Shown one piece after another: positions 33,699-42,830 of a DNA stretch of 64,000 nt (position 1 is the stretch's first letter; each line of letters opens with the position of its first letter). The stretch is from Bradyrhizobium sp. C9. GTDB taxonomy: Bacteria; Pseudomonadota; Alphaproteobacteria; Rhizobiales; Xanthobacteraceae. The stretch spans positions 1-64,000 of the forward strand of contig NZ_NWTG01000033.1 of NCBI RefSeq assembly GCF_002532045.1, read 5' to 3'. Below the pieces are notes generated by a model, which saw nothing but the letters and a program-made list of their open reading frames with translations, ran no database searches and was not told where the DNA came from. A program made the position numbers and the translations under genes.

Positions 33699-33724
33699 CG
33701 CGGCGCACCCCGGGGTGCGCCGCG
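33699..33724. other. 26-bp perfect palindrome between ctaD and ctaB
   Basis: Thirteen-base perfect arms CGCGGCGCACCCC / GGGGTGCGCCGCG without a loop. On the minus strand it lies just after the ctaD stop and is followed by CTTTCTAAG. It may be an attenuator or mRNA stabiliser that makes more ctaC-ctaD mRNA than assembly-factor mRNA. Confidence 0.7.
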
Positions 33725-33735
33725 TTGTCTTGGAC

Positions 33736-35352
33736 TTACTGCACGCGGGGCAGCACTTCGAACTGGTGGAAAGGCGGCGGCGAGGTCAGCGTCCATTCCA
33801 GCGTGGTCGCACCCGCACCCCACGGATTGTTCGCAGCCTGCTCCTTGCGGACGAAGGCGTCGATCACGCCGTAAATGAAGATCAAGACGCCGACGCCGGA
33901 GATGTAGGAGCCCCAGGAGGAGATCAGGTTCCAGCCGGCGAACGCATCCGGATAGTCGACGTAGCGGCGCGGCATGCCCGACAGGCCGAGGAAGTGCTGC
34001 GGGAAGAACACCAGGTTGACGCCGATGAAGGTAAACCAGAAGTGCGCCTTGGCGATCCGCTCCGAGTACATGTAACCGAACATCTTCGGGAACCAGTAGT
34101 ACCAGCCGGCGAAGATGCCGAACACGGCGCCGAGCGACAGCACGTAGTGGAAGTGCGCCACGACGTAATAGGTGTCCTGCAGCACGCGGTCGACGCCGGC
34201 GTTGGCCAGCACGACGCCGGTGACGCCGCCGACGGTGAACAGGAAGATGAAGCCGATCGCCCAGATCATCGGCGCCTTGAACTCGATCGAGCCGCCCCAC
34301 ATCGTGGCGATCCACGAGAAGATCTTCACGCCGGTCGGCACCGCGATCACCATCGTGGCGGCGACGAAATAGGCCTGCGTCGCCGACGACATGCCGACGG
34401 TGTACATGTGGTGCGCCCACACCACGAAGCCGATGCCGCCGATCGCGACCATGGCGTAGGCCATGCCGAGATAGCCGAACACGGGCTTGCGCGAGAAGGT
34501 GGAGACGATCTGGCTGACCATGCCGAAGGCGGGCAGGATCAGGATGTACACTTCGGGGTGGCCGAAGAACCAGAACAGATGCTGGAACAGCACGGGGTCG
34601 CCGCCGCCGTCAGCCGCAAAGAAGGTGGTGCCGAAATTGCGGTCGGTCAGCAGCATGGTGATCGCACCGGCGAGCACCGGCAGCGACAACAGCAGCAGGA
34701 ACACAGTCACCAGGATCGACCACACGAACAGCGGCATCTTGTGCAGGGTCATGCCCGGCGCGCGCATGTTGAAGATCGTGGTGATGAAGTTGATGGCGCC
34801 GAGGATCGACGACGCACCGGCGAGATGCAGCGACAGGATCGCGAAATCGACTGCCGGACCGGGATGGCCCGAGGTCGACAACGGCGCGTACATGGTCCAG
34901 CCCGCACCGACGCCGTTGGCGCCCGGCTCACCCTCGACGAAGGTGGACAGCAGCAGCAGCGCGAACGAGGCCGGCAGCAGCCAGAACGAGATGTTGTTCA
35001 TGCGCGGGAACGCCATGTCCGGCGCGCCGATCATCAGCGGCACCATCCAGTTGCCGAACCCGCCGATCATCGCCGGCATGACCATGAAGAAGATCATGAT
35101 CAGACCGTGCGAGGTCACGAACACGTTATAAGTGTGGGTTTCGTGGAATATCTGGACGCCCGGGTACATCAACTCGGCACGGATCGCGATCGACATCGCC
35201 GCGCCGATGATGCCCGCGATCACCGCAAAGACAAGGTACATCGTACCGATATCCTTGTGGTTCGTGGAGTAGAGATAGCGCCGCCATCCGGTCGGATGGT
35301 GGGCGTGATCATCATGGGCGTGATCGTCGTGTGTCGCTGCGCCTGTCGCCAT
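33736..35352 (-). CDS. ctaD: Cytochrome c oxidase subunit I
   Basis: The 538-residue catalytic subunit with about 12 membrane helices, holding heme a and the heme a3-CuB centre. CuB/His-Tyr motifs WFFGHPEVYILILPAFG and YYVVAHFHYVLSLGAVFGIF are intact. The N-terminal segment is His-rich (HDDHAHDDHAHHP), which may be a copper-binding feature. The open frame begins two codons upstream at TTG, but the ATG at 35352 is the likely start. Confidence 0.97.
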   Translation of the reverse strand: MATGAATHDDHAHDDHAHHPTGWRRYLYSTNHKDIGTMYLVFAVIAGIIGAAMSIAIRAELMYPGVQIFHETHTYNVFVTSHGLIMIFFMVMPAMIGGFGNWMVPLMIGAPDMAFPRMNNISFWLLPASFALLLLSTFVEGEPGANGVGAGWTMYAPLSTSGHPGPAVDFAILSLHLAGASSILGAINFITTIFNMRAPGMTLHKMPLFVWSILVTVFLLLLSLPVLAGAITMLLTDRNFGTTFFAADGGGDPVLFQHLFWFFGHPEVYILILPAFGMVSQIVSTFSRKPVFGYLGMAYAMVAIGGIGFVVWAHHMYTVGMSSATQAYFVAATMVIAVPTGVKIFSWIATMWGGSIEFKAPMIWAIGFIFLFTVGGVTGVVLANAGVDRVLQDTYYVVAHFHYVLSLGAVFGIFAGWYYWFPKMFGYMYSERIAKAHFWFTFIGVNLVFFPQHFLGLSGMPRRYVDYPDAFAGWNLISSWGSYISGVGVLIFIYGVIDAFVRKEQAANNPWGAGATTLEWTLTSPPPFHQFEVLPRVQ

Positions 35353-35433
35353 GTTCAAAATCCTGCCTTGCAGTCCCTCTTGGACCTTGCGGTCCCATCG
35401 CCCTTATTCCATCCGCGCCGCAAGCCGTCAGGC

Positions 35434-36273
35434 TTACTGCGCCGCCTGACCAGCCGAGGCGTAGGAATTCGCCGGATTGGTCGCAAACTTCTTCTTCGCC
35501 CCTTCAACCCAGGTCGCGAACTCCTGGTCGCTGACGACCCGCACCGCGATCGGCATGAAGGCGTGGTCCTTGCCGCACAGTTCCGAGCACTGGCCGTAGA
35601 ACACGCCGGTCTTGGTGGCCTTAAACCAGCTCTCGTTGAGACGGCCGGGGACCGAGTCGATCTTCACGCCGAAGGCCGGCACCGCGAAGGAGTGGATCAC
35701 GTCGGCGCCGGTGGTCTGGATCCGCACCACCTTGTTGACCGGGACCACCATCTCGTTGTCGACGCCGAGCAGCCGGGGCTGCTTGTCCTTGTCGAGCAGC
35801 GAGTCGAATTCGAACTTGCCGTTATCCGGGTAGGCGTAGGACCAGTACCACTGCTTGCCGGTGACCTTCACGGTGAGGTCCGGCTTCGGCACATCGAGCT
35901 CCAGGAACAGCAGGCGGAACGACGGCACCGCGATGCCGACCAGGATCAGGACCGGGATCAGCGTCCAGGCCACTTCGATCAGGGTGTTGTGGGTGGTCTT
36001 GGAGGGGACCGGATTGGCCTTGGCGTTGAACTTCACCACCACGATGACGAGCAGCGCCAGCACGAACAGGGTGATGACGGTGATCAGCACCAGCAGGAAA
36101 TTGTGAAACCAGATGATGTTTTCCATCACCGGGGTCGCAGCCTCCTGCAGCGTGTGCTCCCACGGCGCCGGCTGCCCCATTTCGGCGAAGGCCGATCCCG
36201 CGGCGACTGACGCCACACCCGCCACCGCCAACCCCAGCAATTGCCTGCCCAACCGGCCAATCGACATCTTCAT
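35434..36273 (-). CDS. ctaC: Cytochrome c oxidase subunit II
   Basis: The 279-residue subunit carries the binuclear CuA centre, which accepts electrons from cytochrome c. A signal peptide (about 1-30, ending AFAE) precedes two membrane helices and a cupredoxin domain. CuA ligands lie in FYGQCSELCGKDHAFMPI. The chosen start, MKMSIGRLG, is preceded on the minus strand by AAGGGAG about nine bases upstream; other in-frame starts at 36294 and 36318 lack this. Confidence 0.95.
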   Translation of the reverse strand: MKMSIGRLGRQLLGLAVAGVASVAAGSAFAEMGQPAPWEHTLQEAATPVMENIIWFHNFLLVLITVITLFVLALLVIVVVKFNAKANPVPSKTTHNTLIEVAWTLIPVLILVGIAVPSFRLLFLELDVPKPDLTVKVTGKQWYWSYAYPDNGKFEFDSLLDKDKQPRLLGVDNEMVVPVNKVVRIQTTGADVIHSFAVPAFGVKIDSVPGRLNESWFKATKTGVFYGQCSELCGKDHAFMPIAVRVVSDQEFATWVEGAKKKFATNPANSYASAGQAAQ

Positions 36274-36761
36274 GCCGTTCGCGCTCCCTTGCATTATTCC
36301 CCAACGCACCCCCGGCACGTGACCGGAGATACAGCACGATCCGCCCTGACAAATGGCCTTCCGGACATACCCGTCTCTAAGTCAAGGTGGGTACGGGAGC
36401 CAGATCGCTAGAACGCGTCGAAATCCAGCCTCTCAAACCATAATTCGCAGGCGCTCGCAATGCAGTAGTACGGCCGAAAGCCATGCGCGTGCGATGAAGC
36501 TGCCGCTTGCGAATTTTCCCGCAAAATCAAGCGAAAGTCGCCGAAACAACGCCGCGCACTGTTGACAGGGGGATTACCGGATGTAGGCACAGACCGGATA
36601 GCCCGCAGGAACCTGATTCGCTGCGGGCTGCCCCAATCCGGCGCAGGAATGGCTTCAAGATCGCCTTCAAGACGCCCTATTGCGGTATCAGTCGACTGAT
36701 GCGTGCTACCCGGCGGCCCTCCACGGCCGGACCGACCGAACAATCAAAGGATCGACCCCGG
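36274..36761. other. Intergenic region between divergent ctaC and ialB-like genes
   Basis: About 488 bases with no supported gene. It holds the ctaC ribosome binding site, presumed ctaC regulatory DNA, and, on the plus strand, TTGACA at 36562-36567 followed after 16 bases by TAGGCA, a possible promoter for the IalB-family gene. A 111-codon minus-strand frame (36408-36743) lacks protein-like features. Confidence 0.6.
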
Positions 36762-37289
36762 ATGGGCGCTTCGAAAATTCAGGCAGGACGAAAGGCCGGC
36801 TGGCTCGGCGGCCTGCTGATTCTGGCCCTTTCTCTCGGCCTGACCCAGCCGGCGAACGCGCAGGGCGCGGTGCGCTCCGTCCATGGCGACTGGCAGATCC
36901 GCTGCGACACCCCGCCGGGCGCCCAGGCCGAGCAATGCGCGCTGATCCAGAGCGTGGTAGCCGAAGACCGTTCCAATGCCGGCCTGACCGTGATCGTGCT
37001 GAAGACCGCCGACCAGAAGAGTCGCCTGATGCGCGTGGTCGCCCCGCTCGGGGTGCTGCTGCCCTCCGGCCTCGGCCTGAAGCTCGACAACCAGGACGTC
37101 GGCCGCGCCGGCTTTGTCAGGTGCCTGCCCAACGGCTGCGTCGCCGAGGTCGTGATGGACGACAAGCTGCTCGGCCAGCTCAAGAACGCCAAGACCGCGA
37201 CGTTCATCATCTTCGAGACCCCGGAAGAAGGCATCGGGTTCCCGCTGAGCTTGAATGGGCTCGCGGAGGGCTATGACAAATTGCCCTAG
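36762..37289 (+). CDS. IalB-family exported protein
   Basis: A 175-residue exported protein of the invasion-associated locus B family. The signal peptide covers about residues 15-34, ending AQG; the mature part has the IalB pattern HGDWQIRCDTPPGAQAEQCA and CLPNGCVAEVVMDD, with four cysteines in two pairs and beta-rich segments. Named after Bartonella ialB, these proteins are common in non-pathogenic rhizobia; a role in envelope function is likely but not established. The ATG at 36762 is chosen from the signal peptide position. Confidence 0.85.
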   Translation: MGASKIQAGRKAGWLGGLLILALSLGLTQPANAQGAVRSVHGDWQIRCDTPPGAQAEQCALIQSVVAEDRSNAGLTVIVLKTADQKSRLMRVVAPLGVLLPSGLGLKLDNQDVGRAGFVRCLPNGCVAEVVMDDKLLGQLKNAKTATFIIFETPEEGIGFPLSLNGLAEGYDKLP

Positions 37290-37307
37290 GCCAGCTGCAA
37301 CGCGCCA

Positions 37308-37913
37308 TTACTGCGTAGCACCACCCGCATAATAATCGAACAGCGCGCCCGCCTCGGCGGATAGCCAGTCCGCTTCTCCCGTCATGTAGCCCTCGACCTG
37401 TCCGGTGACGCCGATCAAGAACGAGATCGGCATGCCATAGAGCGCGAACGGCGTGTCGAGCTCGGCAGCGTCGACGCGCGAGACGAGGCCGCCGGGATCG
37501 AAGCCGATCGCGAGGCGGCGGAGTTTGAGGCCCTTGACGTAGGGCGACACCGACGCCCGGTTGCGATCGGTGCTGATGGCGACGACCGCAAGGTCGCCGC
37601 GGCCACTGGCGGCAAGGCGATCCAGCATCGGCAGTTCGGTCCGGCACGCCGCGCACCAGGTGGCCCAGAAGTTCACCAGCACCAGCCTGCCTTTGAATGC
37701 AGTGAGGTCGATCGCGCCGCCGGCGAGCGCCGGTATCGCCACCGGCGGCACCGGACGGGCGCCTCGAACCAGCGTGAACTGATGCCGGATGGTGCCGAAT
37801 GGCGGCGGTCCCGCTGCCGCGCGCGCCCGTGCTGCCGGCATCGCGAGCGAGGCGCCGGCGCCGATCATGCCGGCGACGACGGCGCGGCGGGTGGGCACGC
37901 AAACTGACGTCAT
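37308..37913 (-). CDS. Tat-exported TlpA-type thioredoxin
   Basis: A 201-residue periplasmic thioredoxin of the TlpA/ResA type. A twin-arginine signal (PTRRAVVAGMIGAGASLAM) precedes the redox domain with VLVNFWATWCAACRTELPML, whose WCAAC is the CXXC centre, and a cis-Pro near GMPISFLIG. It is in line with the DsrE-like and DoxX genes on the minus strand, 29 bases after the former, so probably one operon controlled by the HxlR regulator. It likely reduces periplasmic disulfides. Confidence 0.82.
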   Translation of the reverse strand: MTSVCVPTRRAVVAGMIGAGASLAMPAARARAAAGPPPFGTIRHQFTLVRGARPVPPVAIPALAGGAIDLTAFKGRLVLVNFWATWCAACRTELPMLDRLAASGRGDLAVVAISTDRNRASVSPYVKGLKLRRLAIGFDPGGLVSRVDAAELDTPFALYGMPISFLIGVTGQVEGYMTGEADWLSAEAGALFDYYAGGATQ

Positions 37914-37942
37914 GTTGGAGTTCTCCGCTCGGGTTTGTTCGC

Positions 37943-38446
37943 TCAGGACCGGATGTAGGACCAGCCGGCTTCCTGCAATTCGATGATGCGTCCGGGCCCG
38001 TTCGGTACCAGACCGACATTGTCGAGCAGGACCAGCGGATGTCCCTCGGCACGCTCCATGCCGAGCTTGGTGGCTTCGCAGACCACGAAACGGATGTCCG
38101 GCGTGAGCCCCCGCACCACCCACAACAAATCCTTCACCGGCGAGGTGTCGGCGCGCAGCATGTGGACGCCGGCATTGTAGGCGACGACTTCGATCTCGAA
38201 CGGCTCGTTGCGCTCCCGATAATATTTCGGAAGATTGAGCGCGGTCGAGATCAGCGCCCGCATCGTGGTCGGGTCATCGCTGTTGATCGGCAGCACCACA
38301 TGGTGCACGCGCGGCTCCGCCTTCTTCGCTTCCGGCCTGGAGACCGCCGCGACCGAACCTGTGAGCAGCAATGTCACGGCGAACGGCACCGCGAAGGCCA
38401 GCGCAAGCCCGGCGGCCAGCGTCAGGATGCGGCGAGAGACGCGCAT
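37943..38446 (-). CDS. DsrE-family exported protein
   Basis: A 167-residue protein with an N-terminal membrane anchor or signal (about 6-34) and a DsrE/DsrF-like fold (VHHVVLPINSDDPTTMRALI, then IEVVAYNAGVHMLRADTSPV). DsrE-type proteins carry sulfur or act in redox relay. A single conserved cysteine is seen in IRFVVCEATKLGMERA, matching a sulfur-carrier position. It sits 10 bases from the DoxX gene and 29 from the TlpA gene. Confidence 0.75.
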   Translation of the reverse strand: MRVSRRILTLAAGLALAFAVPFAVTLLLTGSVAAVSRPEAKKAEPRVHHVVLPINSDDPTTMRALISTALNLPKYYRERNEPFEIEVVAYNAGVHMLRADTSPVKDLLWVVRGLTPDIRFVVCEATKLGMERAEGHPLVLLDNVGLVPNGPGRIIELQEAGWSYIRS

Positions 38447-38456
38447 CGCGGCCTGC

Positions 38457-38849
38457 TCACGGCAAGCTCGCGAGCAAACCGAATTGGCTGCGCTTGGCGT
38501 AGGCGACGATCGCGCTCAACGTCAGCAGCACCAGGGCGGGCACCGGCGAGCCACCAATGAGGAACAGATGCGTGATGGTGGCGCCGATCATGACGCAGCT
38601 CAGCAGCAGGCCGCCGAAAGCTACGACCGGGGGCACCAGGATCAGGACCGCGCCGAGCAGCTCCAGCGATCCGGTGAAATAGCGGAACCACTGGCCGAGC
38701 CCGATATGCTCGAATTCCGCGACCAGCATCGGCACGCCGTAGAGCTTGGCGGCGCCGGCGGTGGCGAAGGCCAGCGCAAGCAATCCCCTGACGACCCACA
38801 GGGTGGCGGAATTCCAGCGCGACGGCGCGGCGGCAACGGCAACTGACAT
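38457..38849 (-). CDS. DoxX-family membrane protein
   Basis: A 130-residue protein with four membrane helices and the DoxX pattern (WVVRGLLALAFATAGAAKLY, FRYFTGSLELLGAVLILVPP). DoxX proteins are linked to quinone redox chemistry, thiosulfate or oxidative stress. The frame can be extended upstream to 38921, but the ATG at 38849 gives the usual size. It leads the operon with the DsrE-like and TlpA-like genes, divergent from the HxlR regulator. Confidence 0.82.
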   Translation of the reverse strand: MSVAVAAAPSRWNSATLWVVRGLLALAFATAGAAKLYGVPMLVAEFEHIGLGQWFRYFTGSLELLGAVLILVPPVVAFGGLLLSCVMIGATITHLFLIGGSPVPALVLLTLSAIVAYAKRSQFGLLASLP

Positions 38850-38971
38850 GGATGACTCCCCAAATGACCCCGCGGGCCACCCGCCCATTCGGCGAGCGGC
38901 CCGCGGCTTTCGACACACCAAATTCGGGAGTAAGATGAAAAGAACAAGTAGGATGCTTTTTGTGAGGTAGT

Positions 38972-39442
38972 ATGAAAAAACTGACTATTGAGCCCGCCGA
39001 GCCTCCGGCGGCATCCGAACCATGCAACGGCGACCTGTCGGCGCAATTTCATCGGGCGCTGTCGGTGCTGGCCGGGAAATGGAAGGGCGACATCCTCTGG
39101 CAACTGGTCGAGCGCAAGCGCCGGTTCGGCGAATTGCGGCAGGCGATCCCCGGCGTGACCCAGCACATGCTGACGACCCAGCTGCGCGATCTCGAGGCCA
39201 ACGGCCTGGTCAAGCGCACGGTCTATCCCGAGGTGCCGCCGCGGGTTGAGTATGAGATGACGCCGTCCGCCAAGGCGCTCAAACCGGTATTCGACGAGCT
39301 GTACCGGTGGGCGCAGGAGCATGGTTTTCCGACCTCGGCGCAGGGCGCGGCCGTCGGCGCGCAGCCGAAGCCGGCACCGCAATCGAGCGAGGCCGACCAG
39401 CCGGAAAGCCAGCCGCGCAAGGCGGACTGGCGCACGGGGTGA
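38972..39442 (+). CDS. HxlR-family transcriptional regulator
   Basis: A 156-residue winged-helix regulator of the HxlR family. The core LAGKWKGDILWQLVERKRRF, GELRQAIPGVTQHMLTTQLR and VYPEVPPRVEYEMTPSAKAL is classic. The C-terminal tail (about 115-156) is unusually Pro/Ala/Gln-rich and probably disordered. HxlR proteins often respond to aldehydes or redox-active electrophiles through a cysteine; here the only cysteine is Cys13, outside the core. It is divergent from the DoxX operon. Confidence 0.88.
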   Translation: MKKLTIEPAEPPAASEPCNGDLSAQFHRALSVLAGKWKGDILWQLVERKRRFGELRQAIPGVTQHMLTTQLRDLEANGLVKRTVYPEVPPRVEYEMTPSAKALKPVFDELYRWAQEHGFPTSAQGAAVGAQPKPAPQSSEADQPESQPRKADWRTG

Positions 39443-39711
39443 TGACGACAAGATGAGAATCCCGGGAGGCGGCCGTGATCGGTCGCATGGCCGCAGGCAC
39501 TCCCGGTTTGCCGCCCCCAACACTATGTTGAGCGATCGCCGTCCAGGCCTGAACCGGGACCGGCACAGGTTTCCGGGTTGTAAGGTGAGTTTTGCGCTCG
39601 TCTCTGCTTCAATGCCCGAAAGTCCTGCTGCGGGTTCCGCACTGGCAATCAGCTGCGCTTCAGGCAAGGATGACAAGGAATCGTCAGGAATCGCATTGCG
39701 TCGGAGTGACC

Positions 39712-41136
39712 ATGACCAATCCCGCCACTACCTCCCTGCTCGACCGCGCCAATCTGGACCGCGATGCCGTCCGCCGCGAGGTGTCCCGCGGACTTGAAGG
39801 CGCCGACGACGGCGAGCTGTTTCTGGAGTTCGGGCAGACCGAGGCGCTGGTGTTCGACAATGGAAGGCTGAAGCAGGCGACCTATGACACCTCGCAAGGC
39901 TTCGGCCTGCGCGCCGTCAAGGACGACGCGGTCGGCTATGCGCATTCCTCCGACGTCTCGATCCCGGCGCTGATCCGGGCGGCGGATGCGGTGGCCGCAG
40001 TGCGCGGCGGCTATGCCGGGACTTTCGCCGCGGCACCGGCCCACACCAATGTCAGGCTCTATGGCGACGAGAACCCGCTGGACGGTCCGGCGTTCGAAGC
40101 AAAAGTGAAACTGCTCGGCGAGATCGATGCCTATGTCCGGGACAAGGACCCGCGGGTACGGCAAGTCTCGGCCAGCCTCACCGCGACCTGGCAGGTGGTG
40201 GAGATCCTGCGGCCCGATGGCGAGAGCTATCGCGACATCCGCCCGCTGGTGCGCGTCAACATTTCCGTGGTCGCCGGCCAGGGCGACCGGCAGGAGAGCG
40301 GCAGCAAGGGCTATGGCGGCCGCGAGGGCTATGCGCGCTTCATCGAGACCAAGGCCTGGCGCGATGCCGCCGACGGCGCATTGCGCGAGGCGCTGGTCAA
40401 TCTCGAATCGGTGCCGGCGCCCGCCGGTGAGATGGACGTCGTGCTCGGGGCCGGCTGGCCCGGCGTGATGCTGCATGAAGCCGTCGGCCACGGGCTCGAG
40501 GGCGATTTCAACCGCAAGCAGACCTCCGCTTTCGCCGGCCTGATGGGGCAGCAGGTCGCGGCCAAGGGCGTCACCGTGGTCGATGACGGCACCATGGCGT
40601 CGCGCCGCGGCTCGCTCTCGATCGACGACGAAGGCACCCCGACCAAACGCACCGTGCTGATCGAGGACGGCGTTCTGGTCGGCTACATGCAGGACCGCCA
40701 GAATGCGCGGCTAATGGGCATGAAGCCGACCGGTAACGGCCGCCGGCAAAGCTATGCCCATGTGCCGATGCCGCGCATGACCAACACCTACATGCTGTCG
40801 GGCGACCGCGACCCGGCCGAGATCATCGCCTCGGTGAAGAACGGCATGTACGCCGCCAATTTCGGCGGCGGCCAGGTCGACATCACTTCGGGCAAGTACG
40901 TGTTCCAGTGCACCGAGGCCTACAAGATCGAGAACGGCAAGCTCGGCGCGCCGTTGAAGGGCGCCATGCTGATCGGCAATGGGCCGACCGATCTCCACAG
41001 GATCACCATGATCGGCAACGATCTTGCGCTCGATACGGGAATCGGTACCTGCGGCAAGAACGGCCAGGGCGTGCCGGTCGGCGTCGGTCAGCCGACGCTC
41101 AGGATGGAACGGATTACGGTCGGAGGAACGGGCTAG
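39712..41136 (+). CDS. tldD: Metalloprotease TldD
   Basis: The 474-residue catalytic partner of the TldD/TldE protease, which trims modified peptides such as the microcin B17 precursor and CcdA. The zinc motif HEAVGHGLEGD (HEXXXH) is intact. The C-terminal half holds GGGQVDITSGKYVFQCTEAY and the usual GNGPTDLHRITMIGNDLALD. The start at 39712 follows TCGGAGTGACC; the open frame extends 40 codons upstream without homology. The lepB GTG overlaps its stop by one base. Confidence 0.93.
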   Translation: MTNPATTSLLDRANLDRDAVRREVSRGLEGADDGELFLEFGQTEALVFDNGRLKQATYDTSQGFGLRAVKDDAVGYAHSSDVSIPALIRAADAVAAVRGGYAGTFAAAPAHTNVRLYGDENPLDGPAFEAKVKLLGEIDAYVRDKDPRVRQVSASLTATWQVVEILRPDGESYRDIRPLVRVNISVVAGQGDRQESGSKGYGGREGYARFIETKAWRDAADGALREALVNLESVPAPAGEMDVVLGAGWPGVMLHEAVGHGLEGDFNRKQTSAFAGLMGQQVAAKGVTVVDDGTMASRRGSLSIDDEGTPTKRTVLIEDGVLVGYMQDRQNARLMGMKPTGNGRRQSYAHVPMPRMTNTYMLSGDRDPAEIIASVKNGMYAANFGGGQVDITSGKYVFQCTEAYKIENGKLGAPLKGAMLIGNGPTDLHRITMIGNDLALDTGIGTCGKNGQGVPVGVGQPTLRMERITVGGTG

Positions 41137-41906
41137 TGAGCAGCGGAAACGAAGTCGTGGCGGCCAAGCCGACCAGCTGGCGCGGGCAGGCCGTGCAACT
41201 GGCCGCGATCGTGGCCGTCGTGTTCCTCGCCAAGGGCGCGATCGCCGAGCCGTTCTACGTGCCGTCGGGCTCGATGGAACCGACGCTGCTGATCGGCGAC
41301 GCGCTGGTCGCCTCGAAGTTCCCCTATGGCTACGGCGCGGCGTCGCTGCCGATCCAGATCACGCTGCCGGAGACCGGCCGCGTGTTCGGCGAGACGCCGA
41401 AGCGCGGCGACGTCGTCGTGTTCCGCTGGCCGGGCGACCGCTCGCAGGCCTGGGTCAAGCGCGTGGTCGGGCTGCCCGGCGATCGCATCCAGATGCGGCA
41501 GGGCCAGCTCTTCATCAATGATCATCCGGCGGCCTTGAAGCCCGACGGCACCGGCTTCGCCGAAGACGATCGCGGCGGCGGCGAGGATGCGAATCGTTAT
41601 GTCGAGACGCTGCCGAACGGCGTCAGCCATGCGATCTTCAAGATTCGCGACAACGGCCGGCTCGACAACACGCCCGAGGTGACGGTGCCGCCGGGCAATC
41701 TGTTCGTGCTCGGCGACAACCGGGACAACTCCGCCGATAGCCGCGTGCCGGTGCGCGACGGCGGCGTCGGCCTGTTGCCGATCGACAATCTGATCGGCCG
41801 CGCCGATGCGGTGGTCGGTTCCTGGGACATGGGCATCCGCAGCCAGCCGGTCTGGACCTGGCTCTCCGGCTTCCGCCTCGCGCGCTTCTTCACCTCGGTG
41901 CAGTGA
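41136..41906 (+). CDS. lepB: Signal peptidase I
   Basis: A 256-residue membrane-anchored signal peptidase that removes signal peptides from exported proteins. The N-terminal anchor (about 15-35) is followed by the catalytic serine in YVPSGSMEPTLLIGD, the lysine in AWVKRVVGLPGDRI, and the box E motif GDNRDNSADSRVP. The GTG start overlaps the tldD stop, with GGAGG upstream. It is one of possibly several signal peptidases of the genome. Confidence 0.93.
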   Translation: MSSGNEVVAAKPTSWRGQAVQLAAIVAVVFLAKGAIAEPFYVPSGSMEPTLLIGDALVASKFPYGYGAASLPIQITLPETGRVFGETPKRGDVVVFRWPGDRSQAWVKRVVGLPGDRIQMRQGQLFINDHPAALKPDGTGFAEDDRGGGEDANRYVETLPNGVSHAIFKIRDNGRLDNTPEVTVPPGNLFVLGDNRDNSADSRVPVRDGGVGLLPIDNLIGRADAVVGSWDMGIRSQPVWTWLSGFRLARFFTSVQ

Positions 41907-41916
41907 GCTTGCCAAC

Positions 41917-42264
41917 GTGACCTTCGACGACGTCAGAACCCTGGTGCTGGCGTGGCCGGAGGTCGAGGACGGCTCTTCCTACGGCACACCGGCGCTGAAG
42001 GTGCGCAAGAAGATGCTGGTGCGGCTCAAGGAAGATGGCGATAGCCTGGTGATGCCCGGCGTGCCGCCGGATGAGCGCGACATGCTGGTCGAGAGCCAGC
42101 CGAAGGTGTTCTACTTCACCGATCACTACCGCGATTATCCGACCGTGCTGATCCGCCTGTCGAAGGCCAAGTGCGCGACCGTCGAGCCGTTGCTGCGCCG
42201 CCACTGGCGCACGCTGGCATCGAAGAAAGCGGTCAGGGATCACGACGCGACCGTCTCGTCGTGA
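41917..42264 (+). CDS. MmcQ/YjbR-family protein
   Basis: A 115-residue protein of the MmcQ/YjbR family, a small double-psi or CyaY-like fold with proposed DNA-binding. Typical elements are VRTLVLAWPEVEDGSSYGTP and ALKVRKKMLVRLKEDGDSLV, with KVFYFTDHYRDYPTVLIRLS. It begins 10 bases after lepB with a GTG; the open frame could extend upstream but would overlap lepB. The biological role is unclear. Confidence 0.8.
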   Translation: MTFDDVRTLVLAWPEVEDGSSYGTPALKVRKKMLVRLKEDGDSLVMPGVPPDERDMLVESQPKVFYFTDHYRDYPTVLIRLSKAKCATVEPLLRRHWRTLASKKAVRDHDATVSS

Positions 42265-42827
42265 CACAAGACGAATTCCTCACAGCTGCGCTGCGCAACC
42301 CGGCCAATCAAGCGATCACAGACGAGCTGTATCGCCTTGCCCTGCCCGATGCGTGGCTGGTGTCGGGCTGCCTGGTGCAGACCGTGTGGAATGTGCTGAC
42401 CGGCCGGCGGATCGATCACGGCATCAGCGACTACGACATCTTCTATTTCGATCCGGATACCTCATGGGAGGCCGAGGACGCCGTGATCTGCGACCTCAAG
42501 GCGCAGCTCGATCATCTCGGGGTTGCGATCGAGGCGCGTAACCAGGCCCGCGTCCATCTCTGGTATCCCGGCAAGCACGGCCTGCCCTACCCCGCGCTGT
42601 CGCGCTCGAGCGAAGGCATCGATCGCTTCCTCACCGCGACCACGCAGATCGGCATCCGCCGCAGTGCGAACGGTTACGACGTCTATGCGCCGAACGGCTT
42701 CGACGATGTCGCCGGCATGATCGTGCGGCCAAACAAGACTGCGAATTTTTCCACGGTGAACTATGCGACGAAGGCGGCGCGGTGGAAGACGCTGTGGCCG
42801 GAGCTCACGGTGCTGGCGGCGGAGTAG
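42261..42827 (+). CDS. Nucleotidyltransferase-family protein (DUF925-like)
   Basis: A 188-residue protein of the nucleotidyltransferase-like family found beside MmcQ in rhizobia. The early segment WLVSGCLVQTVWNVLTGR, then HGISDYDIFYFDPDTSWEAE, contains the DYDIFYFD acidic pair that fits an NTase active site, without the usual GS motif. The C-terminal PNKTANFSTVNYATKAARWK is also characteristic. The GTG start overlaps the preceding stop by four bases (GTGA). No substrate is known. Confidence 0.78.
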   Translation: MTQDEFLTAALRNPANQAITDELYRLALPDAWLVSGCLVQTVWNVLTGRRIDHGISDYDIFYFDPDTSWEAEDAVICDLKAQLDHLGVAIEARNQARVHLWYPGKHGLPYPALSRSSEGIDRFLTATTQIGIRRSANGYDVYAPNGFDDVAGMIVRPNKTANFSTVNYATKAARWKTLWPELTVLAAE

Positions 42828-42830
42828 CCC

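Noticed and set aside
33715..36210. An 831-codon open frame on the plus strand, opposite ctaD and ctaC
   Set aside because: Its translation is rich in Arg, His, Asp and Gln with no domain; it is the antisense shadow of GC-rich cta coding sequence.
36408..36743. A 111-codon minus-strand frame between ctaC and the IalB-like gene
   Set aside because: It has a random-like composition and no start signal; the region is better explained as regulatory DNA.
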